Shown in pieces: positions 24,418-34,844 of a stretch of 64,000 nt of DNA (within the stretch, counting starts at the first letter, position 1; the number at the start of each line of letters is the position of its first letter). This DNA comes from Pectobacterium cacticida (GTDB taxonomy: Bacteria; Pseudomonadota; Gammaproteobacteria; Enterobacterales; Enterobacteriaceae). The stretch is taken from positions 1,612,001-1,676,000 of the forward strand of contig NZ_CP133656.1 in assembly GCF_036885195.1 (NCBI RefSeq). The letters are read 5' to 3'. The translations under genes and the position numbers were made by a program. Under the pieces are notes generated by a model that saw only the letters and a list, made by a program, of their open reading frames with translations, was not told the origin of the DNA and searched no databases.

Positions 24418-25211
24418 CTCGGCGATGGTTGCGGGTCGCGCGCTGCTGTACCCTTTATTGACTGCCAGAGGCGCCCCAATGTTTCATACCAGGCGCGTTC
24501 ACTGTGAGATAAATAATACGCGGAAGGGAAGATTTTTTCCCACGGATTGAGCGCCGAGGTAACTGCCATTTGATTCGCCGGGGCAGGTATCGGCGTAAGG
24601 CCCTGAGCGTGAAAGAAACGCATGGCACGCGGCAAGTGACTGGCTGAAGTCACCAGCAGGAATGGACGATGACCAACAATCTTAGCGGTCGCTGCCGCTT
24701 CTTCTTCAGTATCTCGCGGTGTATCTAACGTGACAATATCCCGCGTGGGGATTCCTAAGCTCTCCGCCACCCGCGCCGCCGTCTGAGCGCTACTGATCGG
24801 GTTCCCCTGCGCGGCAGCGCCGGTAAAAATCAATTTTGCGCCGGGGTTCGCATAATACTGACGAATGCCTTCCGTGACGCGGGGGAGGCTATTGTTGATG
24901 AGATTAGAACTAGGCGCCCATTGCGCATTGTAGGTATATCCTCCACCGAGCACGACAATATAGTCTACATAGTTTGCCTGAGGCGATGGCCGCCGGGTTG
25001 GATACTGTGATTCCAGCGGTAGCAGTAGCCGATCGGCGATCGGTTGCAGGCTGAGCAAAACCAGCGTCAGCCACCCGATCATGATTATCATTTTTCCCAT
25101 ACGTTGTCGTTGGGTAAAACACAGTAACAGCAGGCCAATACCGATAAGAAGTAATAGCATGGGAAGCGGCTGCAAAAGGCTGCCAACAAATTTTTTGAGT
25201 GCGAAAAGCAT
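24369..25211 (-). CDS. elyC: Envelope biogenesis factor ElyC (DUF218)
   Basis: An inner-membrane protein needed for peptidoglycan synthesis at low temperature in E. coli (ElyC/YcbC). Two N-terminal hydrophobic segments (about 13-32 and 36-55) precede the DUF218 domain with DYIVVLGGGYTYN near 83-95, LIFTGAAAQGN and LVTSASHLPRAM. The protein has 280 residues against about 259 in E. coli. The extra length is a polar C-terminal tail that lies in the 49-bp overlap with ycbJ and beyond. Confidence 0.92.
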   Translation of the reverse strand: MLFALKKFVGSLLQPLPMLLLLIGIGLLLLCFTQRQRMGKMIIMIGWLTLVLLSLQPIADRLLLPLESQYPTRRPSPQANYVDYIVVLGGGYTYNAQWAPSSNLINNSLPRVTEGIRQYYANPGAKLIFTGAAAQGNPISSAQTAARVAESLGIPTRDIVTLDTPRDTEEEAAATAKIVGHRPFLLVTSASHLPRAMRFFHAQGLTPIPAPANQMAVTSALNPWEKIFPSAYYLSHSERAWYETLGRLWQSIKGTAARDPQPSPSHSNQGDNSREATSKS

Positions 25212-25376
25212 AGCACTACGTTCCTTTTGAGTGAAAAAACCGCATTTGGCAAGATATCATAGGGTAAGGTCATTTATTCTAGGCTACCCTGTGCCAAAAT
25301 GGCAGATTGTGAAAGTCATCTCGCGCAGTCTTGTGCTGCACGATATCCCCGGTCATACAGTGCGGAACCCGAATTG

Positions 25377-26162
25377 ATGCAGGATCGTAATTTTAACGAT
25401 ATCGCCGAAAAATTTGCGCAGAATATCTATGGTACGACGAAGGGAAAGCTTCGTCAGGCGGTGCTGTGGCAAGATCTTAACAGTCTGTTAACCCAACTTC
25501 CCGCCCGCCCATTGCGTATTCTCGATGCCGGTGGCGGGGAGGGGCAAATGGCCTGCCGACTGGCAGCTTTAGGACATCAGGTCTTGTTGTGCGATGTTTC
25601 CGATGAGATGATTCAACGCGCTAAAAATGCAGCGGCGGCACAGGGCGTCATCCATAATATGCGTTTTGTGCAGTGTGCCGCACAGCATATCGCGCAACAT
25701 ATGGAAAGCCCGGTCGATCTGATATTGTTCCACGCGGTACTCGAATGGGTTGCACAACCGCAGCAGGTGTTGAGCATCTTGTCTGGCTGTCTATCGCCGG
25801 GCGGCGCCCTGTCATTGATGTTTTTTAATCAACATGGGTTGCTGATGCGTAATATGGTGCTGGGCAATTTCGATTATGTTAAGGCGGGTATGCCGAAGCG
25901 TAAACGGCGCTCTCTATCGCCGGATCACCCGCTGGATCCGCACAGGGTTTATGGCTGGCTTGACGAGGTGGGGCTGACCATTAGCGGGAAAACGGGCGTG
26001 CGCGTTTTTCATGATTATTTGCAAAATAAGCAGCAGCAAATTGATAATTTTGCCGACATCCTGGAACTTGAACAGCGTTATTGTCGACAAGAACCTTTTG
26101 TGAGTTTAGGCCGTTATATCCACGTCATGGCGCATAAACCCCATTTGAAGGATACACTATGA
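25377..26162 (+). CDS. cmoM: tRNA 5-carboxymethoxyuridine methyltransferase
   Basis: An S-adenosylmethionine-dependent enzyme that methylates the wobble cmo5U in certain tRNAs. With the start at 25377 (MQDRNFNDIAEKF) it has 261 residues, as in E. coli CmoM/SmtA; an in-frame start at 25299 adds 26 residues the family lacks. The SAM loop LDAGGGEGQ is at 49-57. It overlaps mukF by 4 bp (ATGA), so it leads the mukFEB operon. Confidence 0.95.
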   Translation: MQDRNFNDIAEKFAQNIYGTTKGKLRQAVLWQDLNSLLTQLPARPLRILDAGGGEGQMACRLAALGHQVLLCDVSDEMIQRAKNAAAAQGVIHNMRFVQCAAQHIAQHMESPVDLILFHAVLEWVAQPQQVLSILSGCLSPGGALSLMFFNQHGLLMRNMVLGNFDYVKAGMPKRKRRSLSPDHPLDPHRVYGWLDEVGLTISGKTGVRVFHDYLQNKQQQIDNFADILELEQRYCRQEPFVSLGRYIHVMAHKPHLKDTL

Positions 26163-27484
26163 GTGATTTTTCCCAGACTGTACCCGAACTGGTCGCCTGG
26201 GCACGAAAAAATGATTTCTTCATTTCCCTACCAACGGAGCGCCTGGCGTTTTTGATGGCGATCGCGACGCTCAATGGTGAACGGATGGATGGGGAAATGA
26301 GTGAAGGTGAGCTGATTGATGCATTCCGCCATGTCAGCCAAGGGTTTGATCAAACACATGAAACGATCGCCATACGCGCCAATAATGCGATTAACGATCT
26401 GGTTCGCCAGCGGTTGCTGAACCGCTTTACCAGCGAACAGGCGGTAGGTCATGCGATTTATCGGCTGACCCCGCTAGGGGTAGGGATTACCGATTATTAT
26501 ATCCGACAGCGTGAATTCTCAACGCTGCGACTCTCCATGCAACTCTCTATCGTCGCCCAGGAACTGAGTCGTGCCGCCGATGCAGCGGAAGAAGACGGCG
26601 ATGCGTTTCACTGGCAGCGTAATGTGTTTGCTCCGCTGAAATATTCCGTTGCTGAAATTTTTGACAGTATCGATCTGTCACAGCGAGTGATGGATGAACA
26701 GCAGCAGGGCGTGAAGGACGATATCGCCGCGCTATTAACCCAGGACTGGCGCGTGGCGATTGGGAGCTGTGAACAACTGCTGACGGAAACGTCATCCACG
26801 TTGCGCGAATTGCAAGATACGCTGGAAGCTGCGGGCGACAAATTACAGACGAGTTTGTTGAGCATTCAGGATGCCATTGCGCATAACCCGCATAATCTGG
26901 AGTTTGTCGACAAATTGGTGTTCGATTTGCAAAACAAGCTCGATCGTATTGTGAGTTGGGGGCAGCAAACAATAGATCTGTGGATTGGGTACGATCGCCA
27001 CGTACATAAGTTTATCCGTACCGCCATTGATATGGATAAAAACCGTGTTTTCTCTCAGCGCTTGCGTCAGTCGGTACAGGGCTATTTTGATCATCCCTGG
27101 GCGCTGACAGTCGCGAATGCGGATCGCCTATTGGATATGCGCGAAGAAGAACTCACGCTGCGTAGCGAGGAAGTAACAGGGGAACTGCCGCCCGAGCTGG
27201 AATATGAGGCTTTTAGCGAAATACGCGAGCAGTTGATCGCCCTGATTGAACAGGCGCTGCATAAATATAAAGAGCAACAGATCCCGCTGGATTTGAGCGA
27301 GGTGATGCGTGAATACCTCGCACAATATCCGCGCGCACGGCATTTTGATGTTGCCCGAATCGTGGTCGACCAGGCGGTGCGCCTGGGCGTAGCCGAAGCA
27401 GATTTCACCGGATTGCCCGCGCTGTGGCAGGCAATCAATGAGTACGGAGCCAAGGTACAGGCCCATGTCATCGACAAATACTGA
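26159..27484 (+). CDS. mukF: Chromosome partition protein MukF (kleisin)
   Basis: The kleisin subunit of the MukBEF condensin, linking the MukB heads and binding MukE. The 441-residue protein has an N-terminal winged helix and helical bundle (about 1-320), an acidic linker and a C-terminal winged helix that contacts the MukB head. Its 3' end overlaps mukE by 20 bp. The operon cmoM-mukF-mukE-mukB is the standard one in Enterobacterales. Confidence 0.96.
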   Translation: MSDFSQTVPELVAWARKNDFFISLPTERLAFLMAIATLNGERMDGEMSEGELIDAFRHVSQGFDQTHETIAIRANNAINDLVRQRLLNRFTSEQAVGHAIYRLTPLGVGITDYYIRQREFSTLRLSMQLSIVAQELSRAADAAEEDGDAFHWQRNVFAPLKYSVAEIFDSIDLSQRVMDEQQQGVKDDIAALLTQDWRVAIGSCEQLLTETSSTLRELQDTLEAAGDKLQTSLLSIQDAIAHNPHNLEFVDKLVFDLQNKLDRIVSWGQQTIDLWIGYDRHVHKFIRTAIDMDKNRVFSQRLRQSVQGYFDHPWALTVANADRLLDMREEELTLRSEEVTGELPPELEYEAFSEIREQLIALIEQALHKYKEQQIPLDLSEVMREYLAQYPRARHFDVARIVVDQAVRLGVAEADFTGLPALWQAINEYGAKVQAHVIDKY

Positions 27485-28163
27485 ACCATTAATGTCAGGT
27501 AAACTGGTAAGCGCGCTATCAAATAGCCGTTTCCCCGCGTTGGATAGCCAATTACGCGCCGGGCGTCACATTGGTATCGAAGAGTTGGAAAACCATGCGT
27601 TTTTGATGGATTACCAGGAAGAGCTGGAAGCATTCTACAGTCGCTATAATGTGGAACTTATCCGTGCGCCGGAGGGTTTTTTCTATTTGCGGCCCCGTTC
27701 TACCACATTGATCCCGCGCTCCGTGCTGTCTGCGCTGGATATGCTGGTAGGGAAAATTCTCTGCTATCTCTATCTCAGCCCGGAGCGTTTAGCGCACGAA
27801 GGTATTTTCAGCCAGCAGGAACTCTATGAGGAGTTGCTGAGTCTGGCTGATGAAAGCAAGCTGTTGAAGTTGGTTAACCAGCGTTCAACCGGCTCCGATC
27901 TGGATCGCCAAAAGTTACAAGAAAAAGTGAGAACCTCGCTTAATCGCTTACGTCGGTTAGGGATGATTTACTTTATGGGGAATGACAGCAGCAAATTCAG
28001 GATTACCGAATCGGTGTTCCGTTTTGGCGCTGACGTCCGTAGCGGTGACGATGTCCGTGAAGCCCAGCTACGCATGATCCGTGATGGTGAAGCGATGCCT
28101 GTTGAAGGTACGTTGTCACTGAAAGATGACAGCGACGAGAACGATCGTAGCGAAGATGAATAG
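27465..28163 (+). CDS. mukE: Chromosome partition protein MukE
   Basis: The dimeric winged-helix accessory subunit of MukBEF. The start at 27465 (MSSTNTEPLMSGKL) aligns with E. coli MukE and gives 232 residues; an in-frame GTG-type start at 27438 lies further inside mukF and is not needed. Conserved stretches include RYNVELIRAPEGFFYLRPRS near 55-74 and NRLRRLGMIYFMG near 163-175. The tail is acidic (DDSDENDRSEDE). It lies 16 bp before mukB. Confidence 0.95.
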   Translation: MSSTNTEPLMSGKLVSALSNSRFPALDSQLRAGRHIGIEELENHAFLMDYQEELEAFYSRYNVELIRAPEGFFYLRPRSTTLIPRSVLSALDMLVGKILCYLYLSPERLAHEGIFSQQELYEELLSLADESKLLKLVNQRSTGSDLDRQKLQEKVRTSLNRLRRLGMIYFMGNDSSKFRITESVFRFGADVRSGDDVREAQLRMIRDGEAMPVEGTLSLKDDSDENDRSEDE

Positions 28164-28179
28164 TTGAGGATGAACAGGA

Positions 28180-31100
28180 ATGATTGAACGCGGTAAATTT
28201 CGCTCGCTAACGCTGGTCAACTGGAACGGATTTTTTGCCCGCACCTTCGATCTGGATGAACTGGTTACTACGCTATCCGGTGGTAACGGCGCCGGGAAAT
28301 CCACCACGATGGCCGCTTTTATTACGGCGCTCATCCCTGACCTGACGCTGCTGCATTTTAGAAATACCACCGAAGCTGGCGCCACTAGCGGTTCACGCGA
28401 TAAAGGCCTGCACGGGAAACTCCGAGCGGGCGTCTGTTACTCCACGTTGGATGTCATAAACTCACGCCATCAGCGTGTGCTGGTTGGCGTGCGCCTCCAG
28501 CAGGTTGCTGGGCGCGATCGAAAAGTCGATATCAAGCCTTTTACGATTCAGGGGCTGCCAACGACCATCCAACCGACGCAAATTCTGACGCAGTTGGTCG
28601 GCGATCGTCAGGCGCGCGTACTTACCTTGCAGGAATTGAAAGATCGTGTTGAAGAGATCGAGGGTGTTCAATTCAAGCAGTTCAACTCCATCACCGACTA
28701 CCACTCACTGATGTTCGATTTGGGCGTCGTGCCGCGCCGCTTGCGCTCTGCGGCCGATCGCAGCAAGTTTTATCGTCTGATCGAGGCCTCGCTATACGGC
28801 GGTATCTCCAGCGCCATTACGCGTTCGTTGCGTGATTACCTGTTGCCGGAAAACAGTGGCGTGCGTAAAGCGTTTCAGGACATGGAAGCGGCACTGCGTG
28901 AAAACCGTATGACGCTCGAAGCGATTCGCGTCACTCAGTCGGACCGCGATTTGTTTAAGCATTTGATCTCTGAAGCGACAGCTTATGTGGCCGCTGACTA
29001 TATGCGACATGCGAATGAACGCCGTATCCATCTGGATGGTGCGCTGGAACTGCGTCGTGAGCTGTTATCCAGCCGTAAGCAATTGTCAAGCGAGCAATAT
29101 CGTCATGTGGAAATGGCACGTGAGTTAGCCGAGCAAAGCGGTGCCGAAGGGGATTTAGAGGCAGATTATCAGGCGGCCAGCGATCATCTTAACCTGGTGC
29201 ATACGGCTCTGCGCCAGCAGGAGAAAATTGAACGTTATAACGCCGATCTGGAAGAACTGAACTACCGCCTTGAAGAACAAAATGAGGTGGTGGAAGAGGC
29301 GCGTGAGCAACAGGCGGAAAACGAGGCGCGCGCCGATGCTGCGGAGCTGGAAGTGGATGAACTAAAAAGCCAGCTTGCCGATTATCAGCAGGCGCTGGAC
29401 GTTCAGCAAACGCGCGCCATTCAGTATCAGCAGGCGCAACAGGCACTGGAACGCGCTCGCACGCTGTGCCAGTTACCGGATCTTACAGCAGAAAACGCGG
29501 ATCAATGGCTGGATAGCTACCGGGCGAAAGAGCAGGAAGCGACGGATATCCTGTTGATGCTGGAGCAGAAACTCAGCGTGGCTGAGGCGGCGCACGGGCA
29601 GTTTGAACAGGCCTATCAGTTAGTGAGTAAGATCGCCGGGGCGGTCAATCGTAGCGACGCCTGGCAGGTGGCGCGCGAGCTATTACGCGATAGCGCTTCG
29701 CAACGCTATCAGGCGGAACGCGTGCAACCGCTGAGGATGCGCCTGTCTGAGCTAGAACAGCGTCTGCGTGAACAGCAGGAGGCTGAGCGACTATTACAGG
29801 ATTTCAATAAGCGTAGCGGTCAGGATTACCAGCCGGAAGAATTGGAGGCGTTACAGCACGAACTCGATGCCCGAATTGAGGCACTGTCATCGCTCGTGGC
29901 GCAAGCCGGTGAACGACGCATGGCGCTGCGCCAGGAACTGGAGCAAATCCAGCAGCGCATTCAGAAGTTGACGGCGCGAGCACCGGTCTGGCTGGCGGCG
30001 CAGGAAACGCTGACACAGTTGAGCGAGCAAAGCGGTGAAACCTTTACCGAGAGTCGTCAGGTAACGGAATTCATGCAGCAGTTGCTAGAGCGCGAGCGTG
30101 AAACGTCGGTTGAGCGCGATGAGATCGCGGCGCGTAAACGCCACGTCGACGCACAGATTGAGCGGCTGAGCCAACCTGGCGGGTCTGAAGATCCGCGGTT
30201 AAATGCACTGGCGGAGCGTTTTGGCGGCGTGTTGCTCTCTGAGATTTATGATGATGTTACGCTGGATGACGCGCCCTATTTTTCGGCGCTCTACGGCCCG
30301 TCACGCCATGCGATCGTCGTGCCCGATCTTTCCCTGGTGCGCGATCAGTTGGCGGGTCTGGAAGATTGCCCGGAAGATCTGTATTTGATCGAGGGCGATC
30401 CGCAGTCATTTGACGACAGCGTGTTCGCCGTAGAAGAACTGGATCGTGCGGTTGTCGTGAAGGTGGCTGAGCGTCAGTGGCGTTATTCGCGCTTCCCCGA
30501 CGTACCGTTATTTGGCCGTGCTGCACGGGAAATGCGTCTGGAAACCTTGCGCAATGAGCGGGAAGCCTTAGCCGAGCATTATGCGACGCTATCCTTTGAT
30601 GTGCAGAAGATACAGCGTTTGCATCAGGCCTTTAGTCGTTTCATCGGGACGCATGTGGCGGTCGCTTTTGACGAAGATCCTGAAGCGGAGATTCGCGCTT
30701 TAAGCGCGCGTCGAGGTGAGTTGGATCGCGCAATAACCCGTTTTGATGCTGATAACCAGCAACAGCGTCAGCAATTTGAGCAGGCGAAGGAAGCCAGCGC
30801 GCAGTTAAATAAATTAATCCCGCGCATTAGCCTGCTGTGCGACGATACGTTGCAAGACCGCGTTGAAGAACTTCGTGCTGAGCTGGAGGAAACCGAAGAG
30901 TCTGCGCGTTTTATTCAGCAACACGGGACGACACTGGCCAAGCTGGAACCGCTGGTTTCTGTTCTGCAAAACGATCCGTTGCAGCACGAGCAGTTGCAGG
31001 CTGATTATGCTCAGGCGCAAAACGCGCAGCGGCAGGCAAAACAGCAGGCGTTTGCCCTCACCGAGGTAGTGCAACGCCGCGCGCACTTCAGCTATGCCGA

Positions 31101-32619
31101 TTCAGCCGGCATGCTGGGGGAAAATGCCGATTTGAATGACAAACTGCGCCAGCGTCTGGAACAGGCGGAGGCGGAGCGAACGCGAGCACGCGAGCAGTTA
31201 CGTCAGCACCAGACGCAATTGACGCAGTACAGTCAGGTTCAGGCCTCGCTGAAAAGTGCCTACGATGCCAAGCTGGATATGTTGAAAGAGCTGACGCAAG
31301 AGCTTCAGGATATCGGCGTGCGTGCGGATTCTGACGCCGAGGAACGCGCTCGCCGACGCCGTGATGAACTGCACGCGGCTTTAGGCGCCAACCGCTCGCG
31401 CCGTAATCAGTTGGAAAAACAGATCACATTCTGCGAAGCGGAAATGGACAGCTTGCAGAAGAAATTGCGCAAATTAGAGCGTGATTATCATCAGATGCGT
31501 GAGCAGGTTGTCACCGCGAAAGCCGGCTGGTGCGCGGTGATGCGTTTGGTAAAAGATAATGGCGTCGAGCGGCGGCTGCACCGTCGCGAATTGGCGTATA
31601 TGGAAGGTGATGAATTACGCTCCATGTCGGACAAAGCGTTAGGCGCGTTGCGTCTGGCCGTTGCGGATAACGAACACCTGCGCGATGTGCTACGACTTTC
31701 CGAAGATCCTAAGCGGCCAGAGCGTAAGATCCAGTTCTACATCGCGGTTTATCAACACCTGCGTGAACGCATTCGTCAGGATATTATTCGTACCGATGAT
31801 CCGGTAGAAGCGATTGAACAGATGGAGATTGAGCTTAACCGCCTGACGGAAGAGTTGACGGCGCGTGAGCAGATGTTGGCTATCAGTTCCCGCAGCGTGG
31901 CTAACATTATTCGCAAAACGATTCAGCGTGAGCAGAATCGGATAAGGATGCTAAACCAGGGGCTGCAAGCGGTCGCGTTTGGTCAAGTGAAGAGTGTTCG
32001 CCTCAATGTTAACGTGCGTGAAACGCATACTACGCTGCTAAATGTGTTATCCGAACAGCAGGAAACGCATCAGGATCTGTTTAACAGCAATCGCCTGACG
32101 TTCTCGGAGGCACTGGCAAAACTCTACCAGCGGCTCAATCCTGAGATTGATATGGGACAACGTGCGCCACAAACTATCGGCGAAGAGTTGTTGGACTACC
32201 GAAACTATCTTGAGATGGAAGTGGAGGTTAACCGCGGCGCGGATGGTTGGTTGCGGGCCGAGAGTGGGGCATTGTCTACCGGGGAAGCCATCGGTACCGG
32301 AATGTCGATTTTGGTCATGGTGGTACAGAGCTGGGAAGAAGAGTCTAAGCGACTGCGCGGTAAAGATATTATCCCTTGTCGTTTACTCTTTCTCGATGAA
32401 GCCGCGCGATTGGATGCCAAATCGATTGCGACGTTGTTCGAGCTTTGCGATCGGCTGGAAATGCAGTTGGTCATCGCCGCACCGGAGAATATCAGCCCTG
32501 AGAAAGGAACGACCTATAAATTGGTGCGTAAGGTCTACGAGAATAACGAGCATGTGCATGTCGTTGGCTTACGGGGCTTCGGTGCCCAGGCGCATGAGAC
32601 GCAAACGCCATCCTCATAG
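28180..32619 (+). CDS. mukB: Chromosome partition protein MukB (SMC-like ATPase)
   Basis: The SMC-like subunit of the MukBEF condensin, a 1479-residue ATPase that compacts the chromosome and contacts topoisomerase IV. The N-terminal head has Walker A GGNGAGKST at 34-42. Long coiled coils (about 330-650 and 790-1100) flank a hinge near 660-780. The C-terminal head has the signature LSTGEAIGTGMS and Walker B CRLLFLDEAARLD. Length is close to the 1486 of E. coli. AACAGGA precedes the ATG. Confidence 0.97.
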   Translation: MIERGKFRSLTLVNWNGFFARTFDLDELVTTLSGGNGAGKSTTMAAFITALIPDLTLLHFRNTTEAGATSGSRDKGLHGKLRAGVCYSTLDVINSRHQRVLVGVRLQQVAGRDRKVDIKPFTIQGLPTTIQPTQILTQLVGDRQARVLTLQELKDRVEEIEGVQFKQFNSITDYHSLMFDLGVVPRRLRSAADRSKFYRLIEASLYGGISSAITRSLRDYLLPENSGVRKAFQDMEAALRENRMTLEAIRVTQSDRDLFKHLISEATAYVAADYMRHANERRIHLDGALELRRELLSSRKQLSSEQYRHVEMARELAEQSGAEGDLEADYQAASDHLNLVHTALRQQEKIERYNADLEELNYRLEEQNEVVEEAREQQAENEARADAAELEVDELKSQLADYQQALDVQQTRAIQYQQAQQALERARTLCQLPDLTAENADQWLDSYRAKEQEATDILLMLEQKLSVAEAAHGQFEQAYQLVSKIAGAVNRSDAWQVARELLRDSASQRYQAERVQPLRMRLSELEQRLREQQEAERLLQDFNKRSGQDYQPEELEALQHELDARIEALSSLVAQAGERRMALRQELEQIQQRIQKLTARAPVWLAAQETLTQLSEQSGETFTESRQVTEFMQQLLERERETSVERDEIAARKRHVDAQIERLSQPGGSEDPRLNALAERFGGVLLSEIYDDVTLDDAPYFSALYGPSRHAIVVPDLSLVRDQLAGLEDCPEDLYLIEGDPQSFDDSVFAVEELDRAVVVKVAERQWRYSRFPDVPLFGRAAREMRLETLRNEREALAEHYATLSFDVQKIQRLHQAFSRFIGTHVAVAFDEDPEAEIRALSARRGELDRAITRFDADNQQQRQQFEQAKEASAQLNKLIPRISLLCDDTLQDRVEELRAELEETEESARFIQQHGTTLAKLEPLVSVLQNDPLQHEQLQADYAQAQNAQRQAKQQAFALTEVVQRRAHFSYADSAGMLGENADLNDKLRQRLEQAEAERTRAREQLRQHQTQLTQYSQVQASLKSAYDAKLDMLKELTQELQDIGVRADSDAEERARRRRDELHAALGANRSRRNQLEKQITFCEAEMDSLQKKLRKLERDYHQMREQVVTAKAGWCAVMRLVKDNGVERRLHRRELAYMEGDELRSMSDKALGALRLAVADNEHLRDVLRLSEDPKRPERKIQFYIAVYQHLRERIRQDIIRTDDPVEAIEQMEIELNRLTEELTAREQMLAISSRSVANIIRKTIQREQNRIRMLNQGLQAVAFGQVKSVRLNVNVRETHTTLLNVLSEQQETHQDLFNSNRLTFSEALAKLYQRLNPEIDMGQRAPQTIGEELLDYRNYLEMEVEVNRGADGWLRAESGALSTGEAIGTGMSILVMVVQSWEEESKRLRGKDIIPCRLLFLDEAARLDAKSIATLFELCDRLEMQLVIAAPENISPEKGTTYKLVRKVYENNEHVHVVGLRGFGAQAHETQTPSS

Positions 32620-32719
32620 GGTCAGCGGTGGCAGGGCGCGTTGCCAATCGGAGTCTGAATCCTGTCTATCACAATAAAGCCGCCTTCGGGCTAATGTCGA
32701 TCGTTAAGGTCGAGATACC

Positions 32720-32775
32720 GGGGGCGGCCACGGTGTGAGGCATCTCTGCGAGAACCTTATCACCGTGTTCCCCCC
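32720..32775. other. Long nested hairpin in the mukB-ldtD gap; rest of 32620-33110 has no gene
   Basis: A tight, mostly continuous stem can be folded: GGGGG (32720-32724) with CCCCC, CACGGTG (32729-32735) with CACCGTG (32761-32767), TGAGG with CCTTA, and TCTC with GAGA around a TGC loop. It lies about 100 bp after mukB and 340 bp before ldtD. No T tract follows, so it is not a normal terminator. The rest of this 490-bp gap shows no ORF, tRNA or recognisable operator. Confidence 0.55.
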
Positions 32776-33110
32776 TGAACCCATACCTAAGTGGCCAGCA
32801 TTGGCCTTCGGGCGACGTTATTATCAATGATAAGGTCGCGTGGATGGGGAATCTATTCACCTCACGCTAAAGAGAATAGCCAGAAGAAGAAGCAAATATA
32901 CGTTTCTCTTTATATACTGACGATAAAACGAAGGGCGGTCGCAAAGAGAATGCGGTGCATGTGGTTATTCTCGTCAACGGCGTCATAAACGTGGGCATTT
33001 AGGCTTACGCCAGTGGGCTATAGATGGATGAAGTCAGTTTATTGTTATTTCCACATCTGATGTGGATTGTCGTGGAAGCAGAGTGATTAATGCGTACAGG
33101 GGATGAACGG

Positions 33111-34844
33111 ATGTTGTTAGATAAACGAAAAATCGTCAGGTTGTCGTTACTGGCAGGTTGTCTCGGGGTTGGAAGCCTGTCTCCTGCGTTTTCGGTGTGG
33201 GCGGCAGCGCCGACACAGGTGTCCGGCTTATCACCGTATTCGGCCTCTGTTTCACTAGAACAGCGCCGTTCGGAATTGCTTGCCGCGCTGCCACATGGCA
33301 TATCTGTACATTATCTCTCTGATTTATCATCGCTTTATGCTAGAAATCAGATGCGGCCTATGTGGGAGGATACCCGCGCGGTGCAGCAGTTTCAGCAGCA
33401 ACTGGCGGAATTAGCGATTGCGGGCATACAGCCTCAGTTTACCACTTGGGTAACCTGGCTGACCGATCCGCAATTGGTGGGGTTTGCGCGAGATGTTGTG
33501 CTATCGGATGCGATGCTGGGCTATTTGCAATTTATATCTGGCGTCGAGCGCCACGGTAATGACTGGTTATATGGACGTGTGCCTTATCGTTTGCAATCCC
33601 CCGCATTACCTCTCGTTTCTCAATGGCAGCAGGCCGTGGAATCCGGCACCAGCGCAGCCTTTGTTATTGCGTTGGCGCCTCAGCATTCGCAGTACGCCAA
33701 AATGCATGCCGCATTAAAGAATATGATGGCGGACAATCGCCCGTGGCCACGTCTGGCGCTGACGGAGACGCTACGTCCGGGGCAGCAAAGCCAGGAATTG
33801 CCAGCACTGCGTGAAATTTTGCAACGCACTGGGATGTTATCGTCAGAGGATGGCGCCACAGGCGTTGAAAATACGGCTGTGACGACGTTAGCGGCAGCGC
33901 AGCCCGTGCAAAGCGATAGTGGCGTTGAGATGAACGATCGTTACGTCGGTGAACTGGTCAACGCGGTCAAGCGTTTTCAGCAATGGCAAGGATTAAGCGA
34001 TGATGGCGTTATAGGCGCACGTACACGTTATTGGCTTAATGTGTCACCACAACGGCGTGCGACCCTATTAGCACTGAATATCCAGCGCCTGCGCCTGTTG
34101 CCGGACAAGGTTCACACCGGGATTTTGGTCAATATTCCTAATTATTCATTGGTTTACTATCAGGATGGCGCAGAGCGTTTATCGTCGCGCGTCATCGTGG
34201 GGCAACCCAAACGCAAGACGCCGCTGATGAGTAGTTCGTTATATAATGTGGTGGTCAATCCGCCGTGGAATGTGCCGACGACGCTAACCCGACAGGACAT
34301 CATTCCTAAAGTGATACGTGACCCCGGCTATTTACAACGTCACGGCTACACGGTGTTGTCTGGTTGGAGTCAGGATGCGGAGGCGATCGACCCCACAATG
34401 ATTGATTGGCAGGAAGTGTCTGCCGCACGCTTTCCCTATCGCCTGCGTCAGGCTCCAGGTGCGAATAACGCGTTAGGGCGCTATAAATTTAATATGCCGA
34501 ACTCGGATGCGATTTATTTGCACGATACGCCGAACCATAACCTGTTCCAGCGTGATATCCGGGCGCTGAGCTCCGGCTGTGTACGGGTTAACAAGGCGTC
34601 GGAGTTGGCTAACATGCTATTGCAGGATGCGGGTTGGAATAATAACCGCATTTCATCTACCCTGGACCAGGGGAATACGACTTTTGTTTCGATGAAACAG
34701 CGGATTCCAGTCAATCTCTATTATTTGACGGCATGGGTCGCCGAAGATGGCAGAGCACAGTTCCGCACAGATATTTACAATTATGATGATATTGCACAAT
34801 CGGGGATGAAGGTGCTATCCAGAGCGGGGCAATTGTTGTTATAA
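33111..34844 (+). CDS. ldtD: L,D-transpeptidase D (YcbB)
   Basis: A periplasmic enzyme that makes 3-3 (mDap-mDap) cross-links in peptidoglycan, used under envelope stress and in beta-lactam tolerance. The start at 33111 (AGGGG 10 bp before) gives 577 residues with a signal peptide ending SVWAAA; an ATG at 33090 is also in frame. It has a long N-terminal scaffold domain, a peptidoglycan-binding domain (KRFQQWQGLSDDGVIGART near 285-303) and a YkuD catalytic domain with IYLHDTPNH and SSGCVRV, the nucleophile being C490. It is slightly shorter than E. coli LdtD (615), mainly in the linker. mepK follows. Confidence 0.94.
   Translation: MLLDKRKIVRLSLLAGCLGVGSLSPAFSVWAAAPTQVSGLSPYSASVSLEQRRSELLAALPHGISVHYLSDLSSLYARNQMRPMWEDTRAVQQFQQQLAELAIAGIQPQFTTWVTWLTDPQLVGFARDVVLSDAMLGYLQFISGVERHGNDWLYGRVPYRLQSPALPLVSQWQQAVESGTSAAFVIALAPQHSQYAKMHAALKNMMADNRPWPRLALTETLRPGQQSQELPALREILQRTGMLSSEDGATGVENTAVTTLAAAQPVQSDSGVEMNDRYVGELVNAVKRFQQWQGLSDDGVIGARTRYWLNVSPQRRATLLALNIQRLRLLPDKVHTGILVNIPNYSLVYYQDGAERLSSRVIVGQPKRKTPLMSSSLYNVVVNPPWNVPTTLTRQDIIPKVIRDPGYLQRHGYTVLSGWSQDAEAIDPTMIDWQEVSAARFPYRLRQAPGANNALGRYKFNMPNSDAIYLHDTPNHNLFQRDIRALSSGCVRVNKASELANMLLQDAGWNNNRISSTLDQGNTTFVSMKQRIPVNLYYLTAWVAEDGRAQFRTDIYNYDDIAQSGMKVLSRAGQLLL

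Noticed and set aside
26547..26972. Several minus-strand frames inside mukF and mukB
   Set aside because: They arise from the codon bias of the long real genes on the plus strand and carry no domains or ribosome sites.
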